Shown here in pieces: positions 1-8,092 of a DNA stretch of 64,000 bases. Location: the NCBI GenBank assembly GCA_965116445.1, contig OZ220688.1, positions 1,054,001 to 1,118,000 on the forward strand, read 5' to 3'. The DNA is from Multivorans sp965116445 (GTDB lineage Bacteria > Acidobacteriota > Thermoanaerobaculia > Multivoradales > Multivoraceae). Both the position numbers and the translations under genes were made by a program. The notes beneath the pieces were generated by a model. That model had not been told where the DNA came from. It ran no database searches and saw only the letters and a list, made by a program, of their open reading frames with translations. Each line of letters opens with the position of its first letter. Positions within the stretch are counted from its first letter, which is position 1.

Positions 1-434
1 GCAACCTCCGTGCGGTGTTTGAGACGCTCGGCCTGGGCCGTGCCGAGCAGCGCCATCGGATCAACCAGTTGATCGGAGATTTCGATCTCGTCGCGGTCCG
101 GCGCTCGAGAGGGAACCAGCTTTCGGGCGGCGAGCGCCGGCGGCTCGAGATTGCCCGGGCGCTTGCGATCAGCCCCAGCTTCATCCTTCTCGACGAACCG
201 TTCGCCGGCATCGATCCGATCGCCGTGCTCGACATCCAGGCGATCATTCGACAGCTCCGGGACATGGGTATCGGCGTCCTGATCACGGATCACAACGTGC
301 GGGAAACGCTGAAGATCACCGACCGGGCCTACATCATCAACGACGGCAGGATTCTTCGTACGGGCACACCGACGGAACTGTCGTCCGATCCGACGGTGAG
401 AAAGATCTACCTCGGCGCCGAGTTTACGCTCTAG
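1..434 (+). CDS. lptB: LptB, ATP-binding subunit of the LPS export ABC transporter (3' part)
   Basis: Only the last 143 residues are in the window; the frame is open to the left edge, so the start lies outside. LptB hydrolyses ATP in the cytoplasm to drive LPS extraction by LptF/LptG. The visible part holds the ABC signature LSGGERRRLEIARA, Walker B FILLDEPFAGIDP, and the switch histidine in ITDHNVRET, followed by the usual LptB C-terminal end. It precedes rpoN, the common lptB-rpoN order of Gram-negative bacteria, and the fused LptF-LptG partner lies about 8.7 kb downstream. The identification as LptB rather than another ABC ATPase rests on the SGGERRR and DHNVRETL wording plus this neighbourhood. 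Confidence 0.93.
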   Translation, partial: NLRAVFETLGLGRAEQRHRINQLIGDFDLVAVRRSRGNQLSGGERRRLEIARALAISPSFILLDEPFAGIDPIAVLDIQAIIRQLRDMGIGVLITDHNVRETLKITDRAYIINDGRILRTGTPTELSSDPTVRKIYLGAEFTL

Positions 435-475
435 GATCCCGCGCCGCAGCGACGGCGCAAGGTGATACCGTCATC

Positions 476-492
476 TTGGCATTGGTCTTGCT
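476..492 (+). promoter_or_regulatory. Sigma-54 (-24/-12) promoter in front of rpoN
   Basis: The stretch reads TTGGCA, six bases, TTGCT. The -24 GG (478-479) and -12 GC (490-491) are exactly 12 bp apart, as in the consensus YTGGCACG-N4-TTGCW. Transcription would begin near 503, giving an rpoN leader of about 85 nt. This suggests that RpoN transcribes its own gene. No upstream activator site was recognised; any would lie inside lptB. Confidence 0.6.
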
Positions 493-587
493 GGAACGCG
501 TTGAGGCGGCGCCGGACGGTGGCGGGCTGCCGACGCTTCGAGTTGGACTGGCCCGGCCCCGGGAACCGCTACCGTTCGAACGCGATC

Positions 588-2255
588 ATGGTGCTCCAAC
601 AGAGGCTCTCCCTCAAACTGGCCCAGCGGCTGGTCATGACGCCGGCCCTGCAGCAGGCGATCAAGCTGCTGCAGATGACCCGCCTCGAGCTGGAAGGCGT
701 GCTCAACCAGGAGATGGTCGAGAACCCGGTGCTTGAGGATGGCAGCGAAGAAGAGGATCCGGAAGAGGCAGCTCCCTCCGACGCTGGCGGCGAGACGAAG
801 GCCGAGGTTGCGGACGCTCCGGGAGAGGAGGCTGCGAGCGCAAACGGCGCCGAGGAAGGGGAGGGGAGCGACACTCCCGAGCCTGGCGATGAGGACGACC
901 CCTCGATGGGAGACATCGACCTCGACGCGTACTTCAACGACTACCTCGGGCCGGACTCGACGGTCGCGAACACCTTCGAGAGCAGGGAAACCTCGCCGAT
1001 CGAGAACAACTTCAGCCGCGAGCCGGATCTCTACGACCACCTGCTCTGGCAGTTGCGCATGTCCGACGCCTCGCCACTGCTCAGGAAGGTCGCGGAACTG
1101 ATCATCGGCAACGTCGATGCGGATGGCTTTCTGCAGGCCTCGGTTGAGGAGATTCGACTTCTCGGTGCCGGGGAAGCGGAGGCCGAGCGGTATCGCTCGG
1201 AAGTCGCAAGGGCCGGGGAAATGAACGAGGCGCTGGCCACCTCTCAGGAGCAGAATGGCGGCGCTCCGTCAGTTTCGGAACACCAGGCAGCGGAGTTGGC
1301 GCCCGATCCAGTCGCGGTACCGGGATACCCCCTGGAGCTGGTGGAGCGGGCGCTGGAGCTGGTGCGGAGTTTCGATCCGTCCGGCGTGGCCTGGTACTCG
1401 CTGCGGGAATGCCTGCTGGCGCAACTCGAGGCAAGGGGCGAAACGGACTCGCTGGCGTACCGCATCGTCGGCGAATGTTGGGGGCCGTTCACTCGACGGC
1501 AGTTCCGGCTCATAGCGCGACGGCTGCGCACGCCGTTGGCTCAGCTCGAGGCGCCGGTCGAGGAGATCAAGGCGTTGGAAACGAGACCTGGTCGGCAGTT
1601 CTCGAACGAGCGCGTCGAGTACGTCGAGCCCGACGTGGTCGCGGTCAAGACCGGCGGCGAGTGGGCGATTCAGCTGAACGACGACGGCCTGCCCAAGTTG
1701 CGGATCAGCCGGGCCTACCGGTCGATGCTTCGGACAATGCAGCGCGACGGCAACCAGACGGAGGCGCGGGATTTCCTCAAGGACAAGATGCGCTCCGCGA
1801 TGTGGCTCATCAAGAGCCTGGACCAGCGCCAGCGAACGATCTACAAGGTTGCGGAGTCCATTCTGCGGCAGCAGCGGAGGTTCTTCGACCATGGTCTCGA
1901 TGAGCTGCGCCCCATGGTGCTGCGGGACGTGGCCGACGACATCGGTATGCATGAGTCAACCGTAAGCCGCGTGGTGTCCAACAAGTACCTCCACACGCCG
2001 CGCGGCCTGTTGCCGATGAAGTTCTTCTTCCACAGCGGCATCGACCGCTACCAGGGAGGAGAGATTTCCTCGTTGACGGTGAAACGGATGCTGAGCGACC
2101 TGATCGGCGAGGAGAACAGCCGCAGGCCGCTATCGGATTCGGCATTGACGCGTGAGTTGCAACAGGAGGGCATTAACATCGCCAGGCGAACTGTGGCCAA
2201 GTACCGGGATGAGCTCGGTATTCCGTCCTCAACCGATCGCAGACGGATCTTCTGA
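588..2255 (+). CDS. rpoN: RNA polymerase sigma-54 factor RpoN
   Basis: 555 residues from ATG 588. This start gives the canonical N-terminus LQQRLSLKLAQRLVMTPALQ (activator-interacting region I, about residues 3-50). A long acidic region II (about 50-130, rich in Glu/Asp) follows, then the core-binding region, which carries an extra Glu/Ala-rich stretch, then the helix-turn-helix DNA-binding region. The RpoN box reads ARRTVAKYR at about 532-540, matching the family signature. RpoN recognises -24/-12 promoters and needs an AAA+ activator for open complex formation. The open frame runs upstream to 462, but those codons have no family similarity. The gene sits between lptB and ptsN; hpf, often found here, is missing. 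Confidence 0.97.
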   Translation: MVLQQRLSLKLAQRLVMTPALQQAIKLLQMTRLELEGVLNQEMVENPVLEDGSEEEDPEEAAPSDAGGETKAEVADAPGEEAASANGAEEGEGSDTPEPGDEDDPSMGDIDLDAYFNDYLGPDSTVANTFESRETSPIENNFSREPDLYDHLLWQLRMSDASPLLRKVAELIIGNVDADGFLQASVEEIRLLGAGEAEAERYRSEVARAGEMNEALATSQEQNGGAPSVSEHQAAELAPDPVAVPGYPLELVERALELVRSFDPSGVAWYSLRECLLAQLEARGETDSLAYRIVGECWGPFTRRQFRLIARRLRTPLAQLEAPVEEIKALETRPGRQFSNERVEYVEPDVVAVKTGGEWAIQLNDDGLPKLRISRAYRSMLRTMQRDGNQTEARDFLKDKMRSAMWLIKSLDQRQRTIYKVAESILRQQRRFFDHGLDELRPMVLRDVADDIGMHESTVSRVVSNKYLHTPRGLLPMKFFFHSGIDRYQGGEISSLTVKRMLSDLIGEENSRRPLSDSALTRELQQEGINIARRTVAKYRDELGIPSSTDRRRIF

Positions 2256-2289
2256 GACAGAGCTACAACGGGGGCACCGCCGAACCAAG

Positions 2290-2745
2290 ATGGATCTGGC
2301 AAGTCTGGCGAAACCGCAATTGATCTTCTCCGACGTCGAGGCGAAGAGCCGCGACGGCGCACTGCGAACACTGACCGAGCGGATCTGCCGCGTCCTCGGC
2401 CTCTCGGATCCCGATGCGGTCCTGTCCGCCCTGCAGGAGCGGGAGGAATTGGGCTCGACGGCCGTGGGCGGAGGCATGGCCATTCCGCACGGCCGGATCC
2501 GTGGTTTGCGGGACATCGTGCTCGCAGTGGCGGTGTCGAAGCGCGGCGTCGACTACGGCGCCGATGACGGCGTGCCGGTCCGCTTCTTCTTCGTCCTGCT
2601 CTCGCCCCGGGAAAGCGCCGGCCGACACCTCAAGGCCTTGGCCGCGATCTCCGAGTGGGTGAGCAGTGGCGGCCGTGAGCGCCTTCGCCGCGTCTCCAAG
2701 GCGCAGGAGATCTACGAGCTGCTGTGCGCCAACGGGCGTGTCTGA
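2290..2745 (+). CDS. ptsN: PtsN-type EIIA of the nitrogen PTS
   Basis: 151 residues from ATG 2290. A PTS EIIA type-2 domain fills the protein. The phosphorylated histidine is His67 in the motif GSTAVGGGMAIPHGRI. In other bacteria PtsN takes phosphate from an HPr-like protein and acts as a regulator (potassium transport, nitrogen balance) rather than in sugar uptake. No EIIB/EIIC permease is encoded nearby, which supports a regulatory role. It begins 34 bp after rpoN, and its stop codon overlaps the rapZ start. Upstream in-frame codons reach into rpoN but do not resemble the family. Confidence 0.93.
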   Translation: MDLASLAKPQLIFSDVEAKSRDGALRTLTERICRVLGLSDPDAVLSALQEREELGSTAVGGGMAIPHGRIRGLRDIVLAVAVSKRGVDYGADDGVPVRFFFVLLSPRESAGRHLKALAAISEWVSSGGRERLRRVSKAQEIYELLCANGRV

Positions 2746-3634
2746 ATCGCCGGTCCGCCTGTTCGTGATCACGGGCCTGTCGGGCTCGGGGAAGAGCACG
2801 GTTGCCCGGTGCTTCGAGGATCTCGGCCACCACTGCATCGACAACCTGCCGCTGCCTCTCCTGAGGCACCTCGTCCGTGAGCCGGCTGCGGCCGCACCGG
2901 GGCTCGAGGCAATCGTCCTGGTCACGGACCTGCGCACTCCCGGACTGGCGGAAGAACTGCCGCGCCTTCTCGATGAAGCGGATCCCGGGCTGGTCGAACC
3001 GGTGTTGATCTTTCTCGACAGCTCCGACGACGTGCTGGTCCGGCGGTACTCCGAGACCCGGCGCCGGCATCCCCTGACGGGCGAGGGGGAGCGCGTGATC
3101 GACGGCATCCGGCGGGAGCGGAAGATGCTCCTCGAGCTTCGGGGACGGGCCGCGCGAGTGTTCGACACGACGGACTCGACGATTCATGAGCTTCGCGCAG
3201 CCATCTACGACGAGTTCGGATCGAGCGACGCCGGCGGCCTGACCGTGAACATCGTCAGCTTCGGGTTCAAGTTCGGTGTCCCGGCGGGCGCCGACCTGAT
3301 GTTCGATGTCCGGTTCCTGCCGAACCCGTACTTCGTCGCCGAACTGCGGGAGAAGCCGGGCACGGACCCTGCGGTCCAGAGTTTCCTGCATGGCCACGAG
3401 GCGTTCGCCGAATTGGTCGGTCGGCTGGAGAGTCTTCTGGCCTACCTTCTGCCGAGATTCAGGGACGAGAACCGCAGCTATCTGACCGTCGCGATCGGCT
3501 GCACTGGAGGGAGGCATCGGTCGGTCGCGGTCTCGGAAGCACTGGCGGACCGGCTGGTGGCCGGCGCCTGGCAGATCCAGTTGCAGCACCGGGATGTGGA
3601 GCGCCACCGGTCAAGGGCGGCGAGCGACAGATGA
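2738..3634 (+). CDS. rapZ: RapZ/YvcJ family nucleotide-binding protein
   Basis: 298 residues from GTG 2738, overlapping the end of ptsN by 8 bp. The Walker A motif GLSGSGKST lies at 13-21. The C-terminal family motif GCTGGRHRSVAV sits near residue 250. In E. coli RapZ binds GlcZ/GlmZ RNA and steers RNase E cleavage, controlling glucosamine-6-phosphate synthesis; in Firmicutes YvcJ hydrolyses nucleotides. The role here is unproven, but placement inside a regulatory PTS operon is conserved in many phyla. The GTG start is chosen because it gives the Walker A position typical of the family and translational coupling to ptsN. Confidence 0.93.
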   Translation: MSESPVRLFVITGLSGSGKSTVARCFEDLGHHCIDNLPLPLLRHLVREPAAAAPGLEAIVLVTDLRTPGLAEELPRLLDEADPGLVEPVLIFLDSSDDVLVRRYSETRRRHPLTGEGERVIDGIRRERKMLLELRGRAARVFDTTDSTIHELRAAIYDEFGSSDAGGLTVNIVSFGFKFGVPAGADLMFDVRFLPNPYFVAELREKPGTDPAVQSFLHGHEAFAELVGRLESLLAYLLPRFRDENRSYLTVAIGCTGGRHRSVAVSEALADRLVAGAWQIQLQHRDVERHRSRAASDR

Positions 3635-4062
3635 CGATTCCCGTGCTCATCGTTTCGCATGGCGAACTCGCTCAGCGCCTGCTCGAGTCCGCGCACGCCA
3701 TTTCCGGCCAGGACCACGACACCTGTCCCGTGCCGATCCACGCGCTCTGCGTCGACTGGCGGGCCGACGCCGGTGAGGCGGCGGACCTCATCGAGGCCAG
3801 AGTCCGACGGCTCGAGGAGGAGCACGGAGAAGGGGTGCTGATCCTGACCGAAATGTTCGGTGACACGCCCTGCAACAGTGCGCTGCGGGCCTCCGGAGCG
3901 GCGAACGCCGCGGTCGTGACGGGGGTCAACCTGCCGATGGTGCTGAGTCTCTGCTGTGGAGCGCCGGAGCTCGATCTGCCGGATCTGGCGGACTGGATCT
4001 GGAGCAACGGGCGCAGGAGCATTCAGCTCGCCGCGAGTGGCAGTTCGCCGAACCCCGAGTGA
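3631..4062 (+). CDS. Mannose-family PTS EIIA domain protein
   Basis: 143 residues; ATG 3631 overlaps the rapZ stop (ATGA). A stand-alone EIIA of the mannose/sorbose family, with the phosphorylated histidine at His10 in IVSHGELA and the conserved MFGDTPCN motif near residue 72. With HPr and enzyme I directly downstream it can accept phosphate, but no EIIB/C/D of the mannose family is in the window, so sugar transport by this locus is unlikely. This rapZ-EIIA-HPr-EI block is frequent in Deltaproteobacteria-like and Acidobacteriota genomes and is thought to be regulatory. Confidence 0.92.
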   Translation: MTIPVLIVSHGELAQRLLESAHAISGQDHDTCPVPIHALCVDWRADAGEAADLIEARVRRLEEEHGEGVLILTEMFGDTPCNSALRASGAANAAVVTGVNLPMVLSLCCGAPELDLPDLADWIWSNGRRSIQLAASGSSPNPE

Positions 4063-4328
4063 TGGAACGGGTGGTTGAGGTGGTCAACGAACTGGGCCTG
4101 CACGCGCGTGCCGCGGCCAGGCTGGTGCAGACGGCGAAGCAGTTCCGGTCCGACGTCGTGTTGCGCGTTGGAGCCCGTGAAGCCAGGGCGCGGAGCATCC
4201 TCGGCGTCCTGCTCCTGGGAGCCGGACAAGGCTCCAGGCTGACCGTCCGCTGCTTCGGCGAGGACGAACATGCCGCGATCACCGCGATATGCGAGCTGGT
4301 CGAAACCCGCTTCGGGGAGGACGCGTGA
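4062..4328 (+). CDS. ptsH: HPr phosphocarrier protein
   Basis: 88 residues from ATG 4062, coupled to the previous stop as TGATG (a GTG at 4059 is an alternative start). The phosphohistidine is His14 in LGLHARAA. A serine in the ARSILGVL context (Ser45) corresponds to the regulatory Ser46 of Firmicute HPr, although no HPr kinase gene is visible here. The product would pass phosphate from enzyme I to PtsN and the mannose-type EIIA encoded in the same operon. The length is normal for HPr. Confidence 0.94.
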   Translation: MERVVEVVNELGLHARAAARLVQTAKQFRSDVVLRVGAREARARSILGVLLLGAGQGSRLTVRCFGEDEHAAITAICELVETRFGEDA

Positions 4329-6112
4329 ACCGGGTGAAGGACCTGAAACCGCAGGAGGACCTTCAGGGGGCTGCCGCGGCGCCGGGAGTCGCGATCGGTC
4401 CCGCGGTCTGCCTCCGCGGACACGGCGTCGAAGTGCTGCGGGTGCCGATCCGGAGCAGCGGCCTGGACCGGGAAGTCGCACGCTTCGGCGCTGCCGTACG
4501 CTCCGTGGAGGCGGAACTCGAGGCCACCGAAAGCCGTATCGCCGAGACCTTTGGCAGCGATCTGGCGTCCATCTTCCATGCCCACTCGGTCATTCTGCGG
4601 GACTCGTCGTTCGCCCGCCGGATCGATCGGATGATCCGCAAGGATCGGGTCAATGCGGAATGGGCGGTGCAGGCGGTGGCCGACGACCTTGGCGAGAAGT
4701 TCGCCCAGGTAAAGAGTCAGCACCTGCGGGAGCGGGGCGAGGACCTTCGCGACGTCACCCGCTATCTGCTCCGGGCCCTGGCGGGGAAGAGGTCTTCGCC
4801 GGGTGTAGGCGAGGACTTCGACCGCAACGTGGTCGTCGTCAGTCATGAGCTGACGCCGGACGAAGTCTTGCGCCTGGGACGCCGCGGGGCGGTTGGCTTC
4901 GCGATCGAGGTCGGCGGGGCCAACTCGCACACGGCGATCGTCGCCCGCGCGCTGGACGTCCCGCTGGTCACCGGCATCGTGGAGATCACGAACCGGGTCG
5001 CCGACGACGACCCCGTGATCGTGGACGGGGAGGAGGGATGCCTCACTCTCCATCCGACACCGGAAACGCTGGACGAGTACCGCAGGCTCCGGCGCCGGCG
5101 GCGGCGCAACGAGGAGGCGTTGTCGACCGCTGCCAGGGATCTGCCGGCTCGGACCGTCGACGGGGCGGAGATCGAACTGCTGGCCAACGTCGAACTGCCT
5201 GACGAACTCGACGACGTACAGCGATTCGGCGCCGCCGGCATCGGGCTCTACCGAAGCGAGTTTCTGTACCTGGAGAAGAGCCCCGAGCTGCCTTCCGAAG
5301 AAGAGCACCTGGCCGTGCTCCGGGAGCTCCTGGAGACCCTCTCGCCGCAGCCCGTCGTCGTGCGGACCCTGGATCTGGGCGGCGGCAAGGTGGCAAGTGG
5401 CCTCGTACCGCAGGACGAGGAGAATCCGGTGCTCGGTCAGCGCGGCATTCGGCTCACGATGGCCCGGGAAGACGTGTTCCGCGTCCAGTTGCGCGCGCTT
5501 TTCCGCGCCGCGCCCTTCGGCAGCCTCCGCATCATGGCTCCGATGGTCACGGCGGTCGAGGAGATCCGGGCACTGCGAGTGCTTTGCGATGAGGTGTGCG
5601 CCGAACTCGAGGCCGAAGGAGCCGAGCACCGGCGGGACGTGGAGCTGGGCGCGATGGTGGAAGTACCCGCGGCGGTGATGATCGCCCGCCAGCTCGCGGC
5701 CGAAGTCGACTTTCTCTCCATCGGCACGAACGACCTGATCCAGTACACACTGGCGGTCGATCGGACGAACGAGTACGTCGTCGACCTTTATCAGCCACTG
5801 CATCCAGCCGTGCTGACCATGATTCAACTCGTGGTTGAGGCGGGCCGGAGGCAGCGGGTTCCGGTCGCCCTGTGTGGCGAGATGGCGGCAAGCCCCGAGT
5901 GCGTTCCGCTCATGCTGGGGCTTGGTCTGCGTCAGCTCTCGATGAGTCCCCGGGGCATTCCAAGGGTCAAGGATGTCGTGCGTTCGCTCGATGTCTGCGA
6001 CGCCGAGGAGCTTGCTCGCAGGTGCGTCGCCGCGTCGACGGCGGAGGAGGTCGGGGCGCTGCTCGCGGCGTTCGGGGCAACCGCCGTGGACACGCGGACG
6101 CGGGTGCATTAG
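4325..6112 (+). CDS. ptsI: Phosphoenolpyruvate-protein phosphotransferase (enzyme I)
   Basis: 595 residues from GTG 4325, overlapping the ptsH stop (GTGA). It transfers phosphate from PEP to HPr. Domains: N-terminal HPr-binding and swivelling phosphohistidine domain, with active His202 in GGANSHTAI, and the C-terminal PEP-binding TIM barrel with TLDLGGGK, the FLSIGTNDLIQY segment and the catalytic Cys in VALCGEMA. The length is normal for enzyme I. This is the last PTS gene of the run; miaB follows after 20 bp, so it may share the transcript. Confidence 0.96.
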   Translation: MNRVKDLKPQEDLQGAAAAPGVAIGPAVCLRGHGVEVLRVPIRSSGLDREVARFGAAVRSVEAELEATESRIAETFGSDLASIFHAHSVILRDSSFARRIDRMIRKDRVNAEWAVQAVADDLGEKFAQVKSQHLRERGEDLRDVTRYLLRALAGKRSSPGVGEDFDRNVVVVSHELTPDEVLRLGRRGAVGFAIEVGGANSHTAIVARALDVPLVTGIVEITNRVADDDPVIVDGEEGCLTLHPTPETLDEYRRLRRRRRRNEEALSTAARDLPARTVDGAEIELLANVELPDELDDVQRFGAAGIGLYRSEFLYLEKSPELPSEEEHLAVLRELLETLSPQPVVVRTLDLGGGKVASGLVPQDEENPVLGQRGIRLTMAREDVFRVQLRALFRAAPFGSLRIMAPMVTAVEEIRALRVLCDEVCAELEAEGAEHRRDVELGAMVEVPAAVMIARQLAAEVDFLSIGTNDLIQYTLAVDRTNEYVVDLYQPLHPAVLTMIQLVVEAGRRQRVPVALCGEMAASPECVPLMLGLGLRQLSMSPRGIPRVKDVVRSLDVCDAEELARRCVAASTAEEVGALLAAFGATAVDTRTRVH

Positions 6113-6132
6113 GGGGTAGTAGTCTCCGCGCC

Positions 6133-7476
6133 GTGGAGCGGTTCTACATCGAGACCTGGGGCTGCCAGATGAACGAGCTGGACAGCCAGCGCATGGCGGG
6201 CCAGTTGATGCAACAGGGCCTCGTGCCGACCCGTGAGTTGCAGCAGGCCGATCTGATCCTCCTGAACTCGTGCTCGGTGCGGGAGAAGGCGGCCCAGAAG
6301 TCCTATTCCCGGCTGGGCGAGTACAGGTTGCTGAAGCGCCAGCGGGCGAACCTCCGGATCGGTTTCTGCGGCTGCGTTGCGCAGCAGGAGGGCGAAGAGG
6401 CCCTGCGCCGCAACCCGGACATCGATTTCGTGGTCGGCACGGGCCGGGTCGGCGAAATCGAGTCGGTTCTCAGGCGCAGCCGGCGTGGCGAGCGGGTCCT
6501 GGCAGTCGGGTTTCCCGAGGAGCGGCCCTACGACTTCGAGGCGATCAGTCGGGACAGCGCTCACAAGGGGATGGTGACGATCATCGAGGGTTGCAACAAG
6601 CGCTGCACGTTCTGCGTTGTGCCGACCACCCGGGGGCCGGAGCGGTGCCGACCGATGGCGCAGATCATGAGCGAGATCAAGCACCTGGTCGAGTACGGCT
6701 TCCTCGAGGTGGAACTGCTTGGACAGACCGTGAACCACTGGTGCGAGCCGCCGCCGCCGCTCGGAAGCGGCCAGGAGCTGGACTTCGCCGATCTGCTGAA
6801 CGCCGCGGCCGTCATGCCAGGCCTGAAGCGGCTGCGTTTCGTGACCTCCTATCCGCGCGATTTCACCGACGCGATGATCGCGGCCGTTGCTCGTCACGAC
6901 AACATCTCGCCCTATCTCCACCTGCCGGTTCAGTCGGGCTCGAACCGGGTGCTGCGGCGCATGGGACGTGGCTACACGGTGGAGGATTACCGGAGGCTGG
7001 TGGGTCGCTTACGTGCCGCTCGCGAAGGCCTCGCCCTGTCGACCGATCTGATCGTCGGTTTTCCGGGCGAAACCGATGAGGACTTTCAGGCCACCCTGGA
7101 CCTGGTCGAGGAGGTCCGTTTCGCATCCGTTTTCGCGTTCAAGTACAGCCCCAGACCGAATACGGCCGCGATCCGGCTGCCCAGCGCGGACGAGGTCCCC
7201 AGGGAAGTCGCCGACGAGCGGCTCCAGCGCGTCTTCGCGGCCCAGTCGGTCATCCAGCGCGAGCTGAACGAGGAGCTGGTGGGGAGGAAGTTCGACCTTT
7301 TGGTGACCGGCTGGAGCAGGCGGCCGGGCCATCAGGCCGGGCGAACGGACTGTCATCGGATCGTCCACTTTCCGGTGGGCGACGAGCCGGTCAGGGCCGG
7401 GACGCTGACCCGCATCCGGACTCTGGAGGCCTACGACCATTCTCTGCTGGGCGAGATGATCGCTGGCCGCTGCTAG
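6133..7476 (+). CDS. miaB: tRNA-2-methylthio-N6-dimethylallyladenosine synthase MiaB
   Basis: 447 residues from GTG 6133. A radical-SAM methylthiotransferase that thiomethylates i6A37 of tRNAs reading UNN codons. The N-terminal UPF0004 domain carries the second iron-sulfur cluster ligands Cys11, Cys47 and Cys81 (ETWGCQMNE, NSCSVRE, GFCGCVAQ). The radical-SAM cluster is CNKRCTFC (Cys154, Cys158, Cys161). A TRAM-like tail covers about 375-447. The GTG is chosen because it places the first cysteine as in the family; open codons further upstream lie within ptsI. There is no strong Shine-Dalgarno sequence. Confidence 0.95.
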   Translation: MERFYIETWGCQMNELDSQRMAGQLMQQGLVPTRELQQADLILLNSCSVREKAAQKSYSRLGEYRLLKRQRANLRIGFCGCVAQQEGEEALRRNPDIDFVVGTGRVGEIESVLRRSRRGERVLAVGFPEERPYDFEAISRDSAHKGMVTIIEGCNKRCTFCVVPTTRGPERCRPMAQIMSEIKHLVEYGFLEVELLGQTVNHWCEPPPPLGSGQELDFADLLNAAAVMPGLKRLRFVTSYPRDFTDAMIAAVARHDNISPYLHLPVQSGSNRVLRRMGRGYTVEDYRRLVGRLRAAREGLALSTDLIVGFPGETDEDFQATLDLVEEVRFASVFAFKYSPRPNTAAIRLPSADEVPREVADERLQRVFAAQSVIQRELNEELVGRKFDLLVTGWSRRPGHQAGRTDCHRIVHFPVGDEPVRAGTLTRIRTLEAYDHSLLGEMIAGRC

Positions 7477-7500
7477 GCCGCTGGCGTAGGATGGTCGGGG

Positions 7501-8079
7501 ATGGCGACTGAAGGAGGAGGCAGCGGCGTGGCGGCCCGGGAGGACGCGGTCGATCGGAAGATCCCGGCTGAGGTCCACGGCCTCATGATGGAGCCGAACT
7601 CCAATCAGCCGATCGTCATCCTGCGCCTGCACGAGAAGAACGCGAGCGAGAGTTCCGTCGTGCCGATCTGGATTGGCATCTTCGAGGCGGGAGCGATCCA
7701 ACTCGCGATCGAGGGCAAGGATCCGGGCCGGCCGATGACCCATGATCTGCTGAAGAACGCGCTCGACCTCGTCGGGGCCGAGGTGATCGAGGTCGTTGTG
7801 CGGGCGATCGAGGGCAACACCTTCCTGGCGGTGGTCGAGCTCGTCGAGCGAAGCGGCGAGCACCGTCTTCTCGACGCTCGACCGAGCGACGCCATCGCGC
7901 TTGCGCTGCGTGCCGGAGCGCCGCTCTTCGTGCGCCAGTCGGTCGCGGATCTGGCCCGGGTCAAGCAGACGGCGAAAGAGGAGGGCACCGAGGCGCCGAC
8001 AGCCGGCATGGACGAAGAGAAGATGAAGGAGTGGCTCGAGGAGCTCGATCCGAAGGCACTCGGCAAGTACGAGATGTAA
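7501..8079 (+). CDS. Bifunctional nuclease family protein (DUF151)
   Basis: 192 residues from ATG 7501. The DUF151/BFN domain covers about 20-150, with recognisable segments VVPIWIGIFEAGAIQLA, RPMTHDLLKNAL and LLDARPSDAIALALR. Plant and bacterial relatives have been reported to have dual RNase/DNase activity; the role in bacteria is poorly defined. The charged C-terminal tail (about 155-192) is variable. It follows miaB by 24 bp and precedes the parB-like gene by 13 bp, so the three probably share a transcript. Placement next to miaB is common in Acidobacteriota-like and Deltaproteobacteria-like genomes, from memory. Confidence 0.88.
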   Translation: MATEGGGSGVAAREDAVDRKIPAEVHGLMMEPNSNQPIVILRLHEKNASESSVVPIWIGIFEAGAIQLAIEGKDPGRPMTHDLLKNALDLVGAEVIEVVVRAIEGNTFLAVVELVERSGEHRLLDARPSDAIALALRAGAPLFVRQSVADLARVKQTAKEEGTEAPTAGMDEEKMKEWLEELDPKALGKYEM

Positions 8080-8092
8080 CCGGGCGCGTTTG

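Noticed and set aside
3926..6109. A minus-strand frame of about 730 codons opposite ptsI
   Set aside because: Antisense shadow of ptsI; Arg/Pro/His-rich and without domains.
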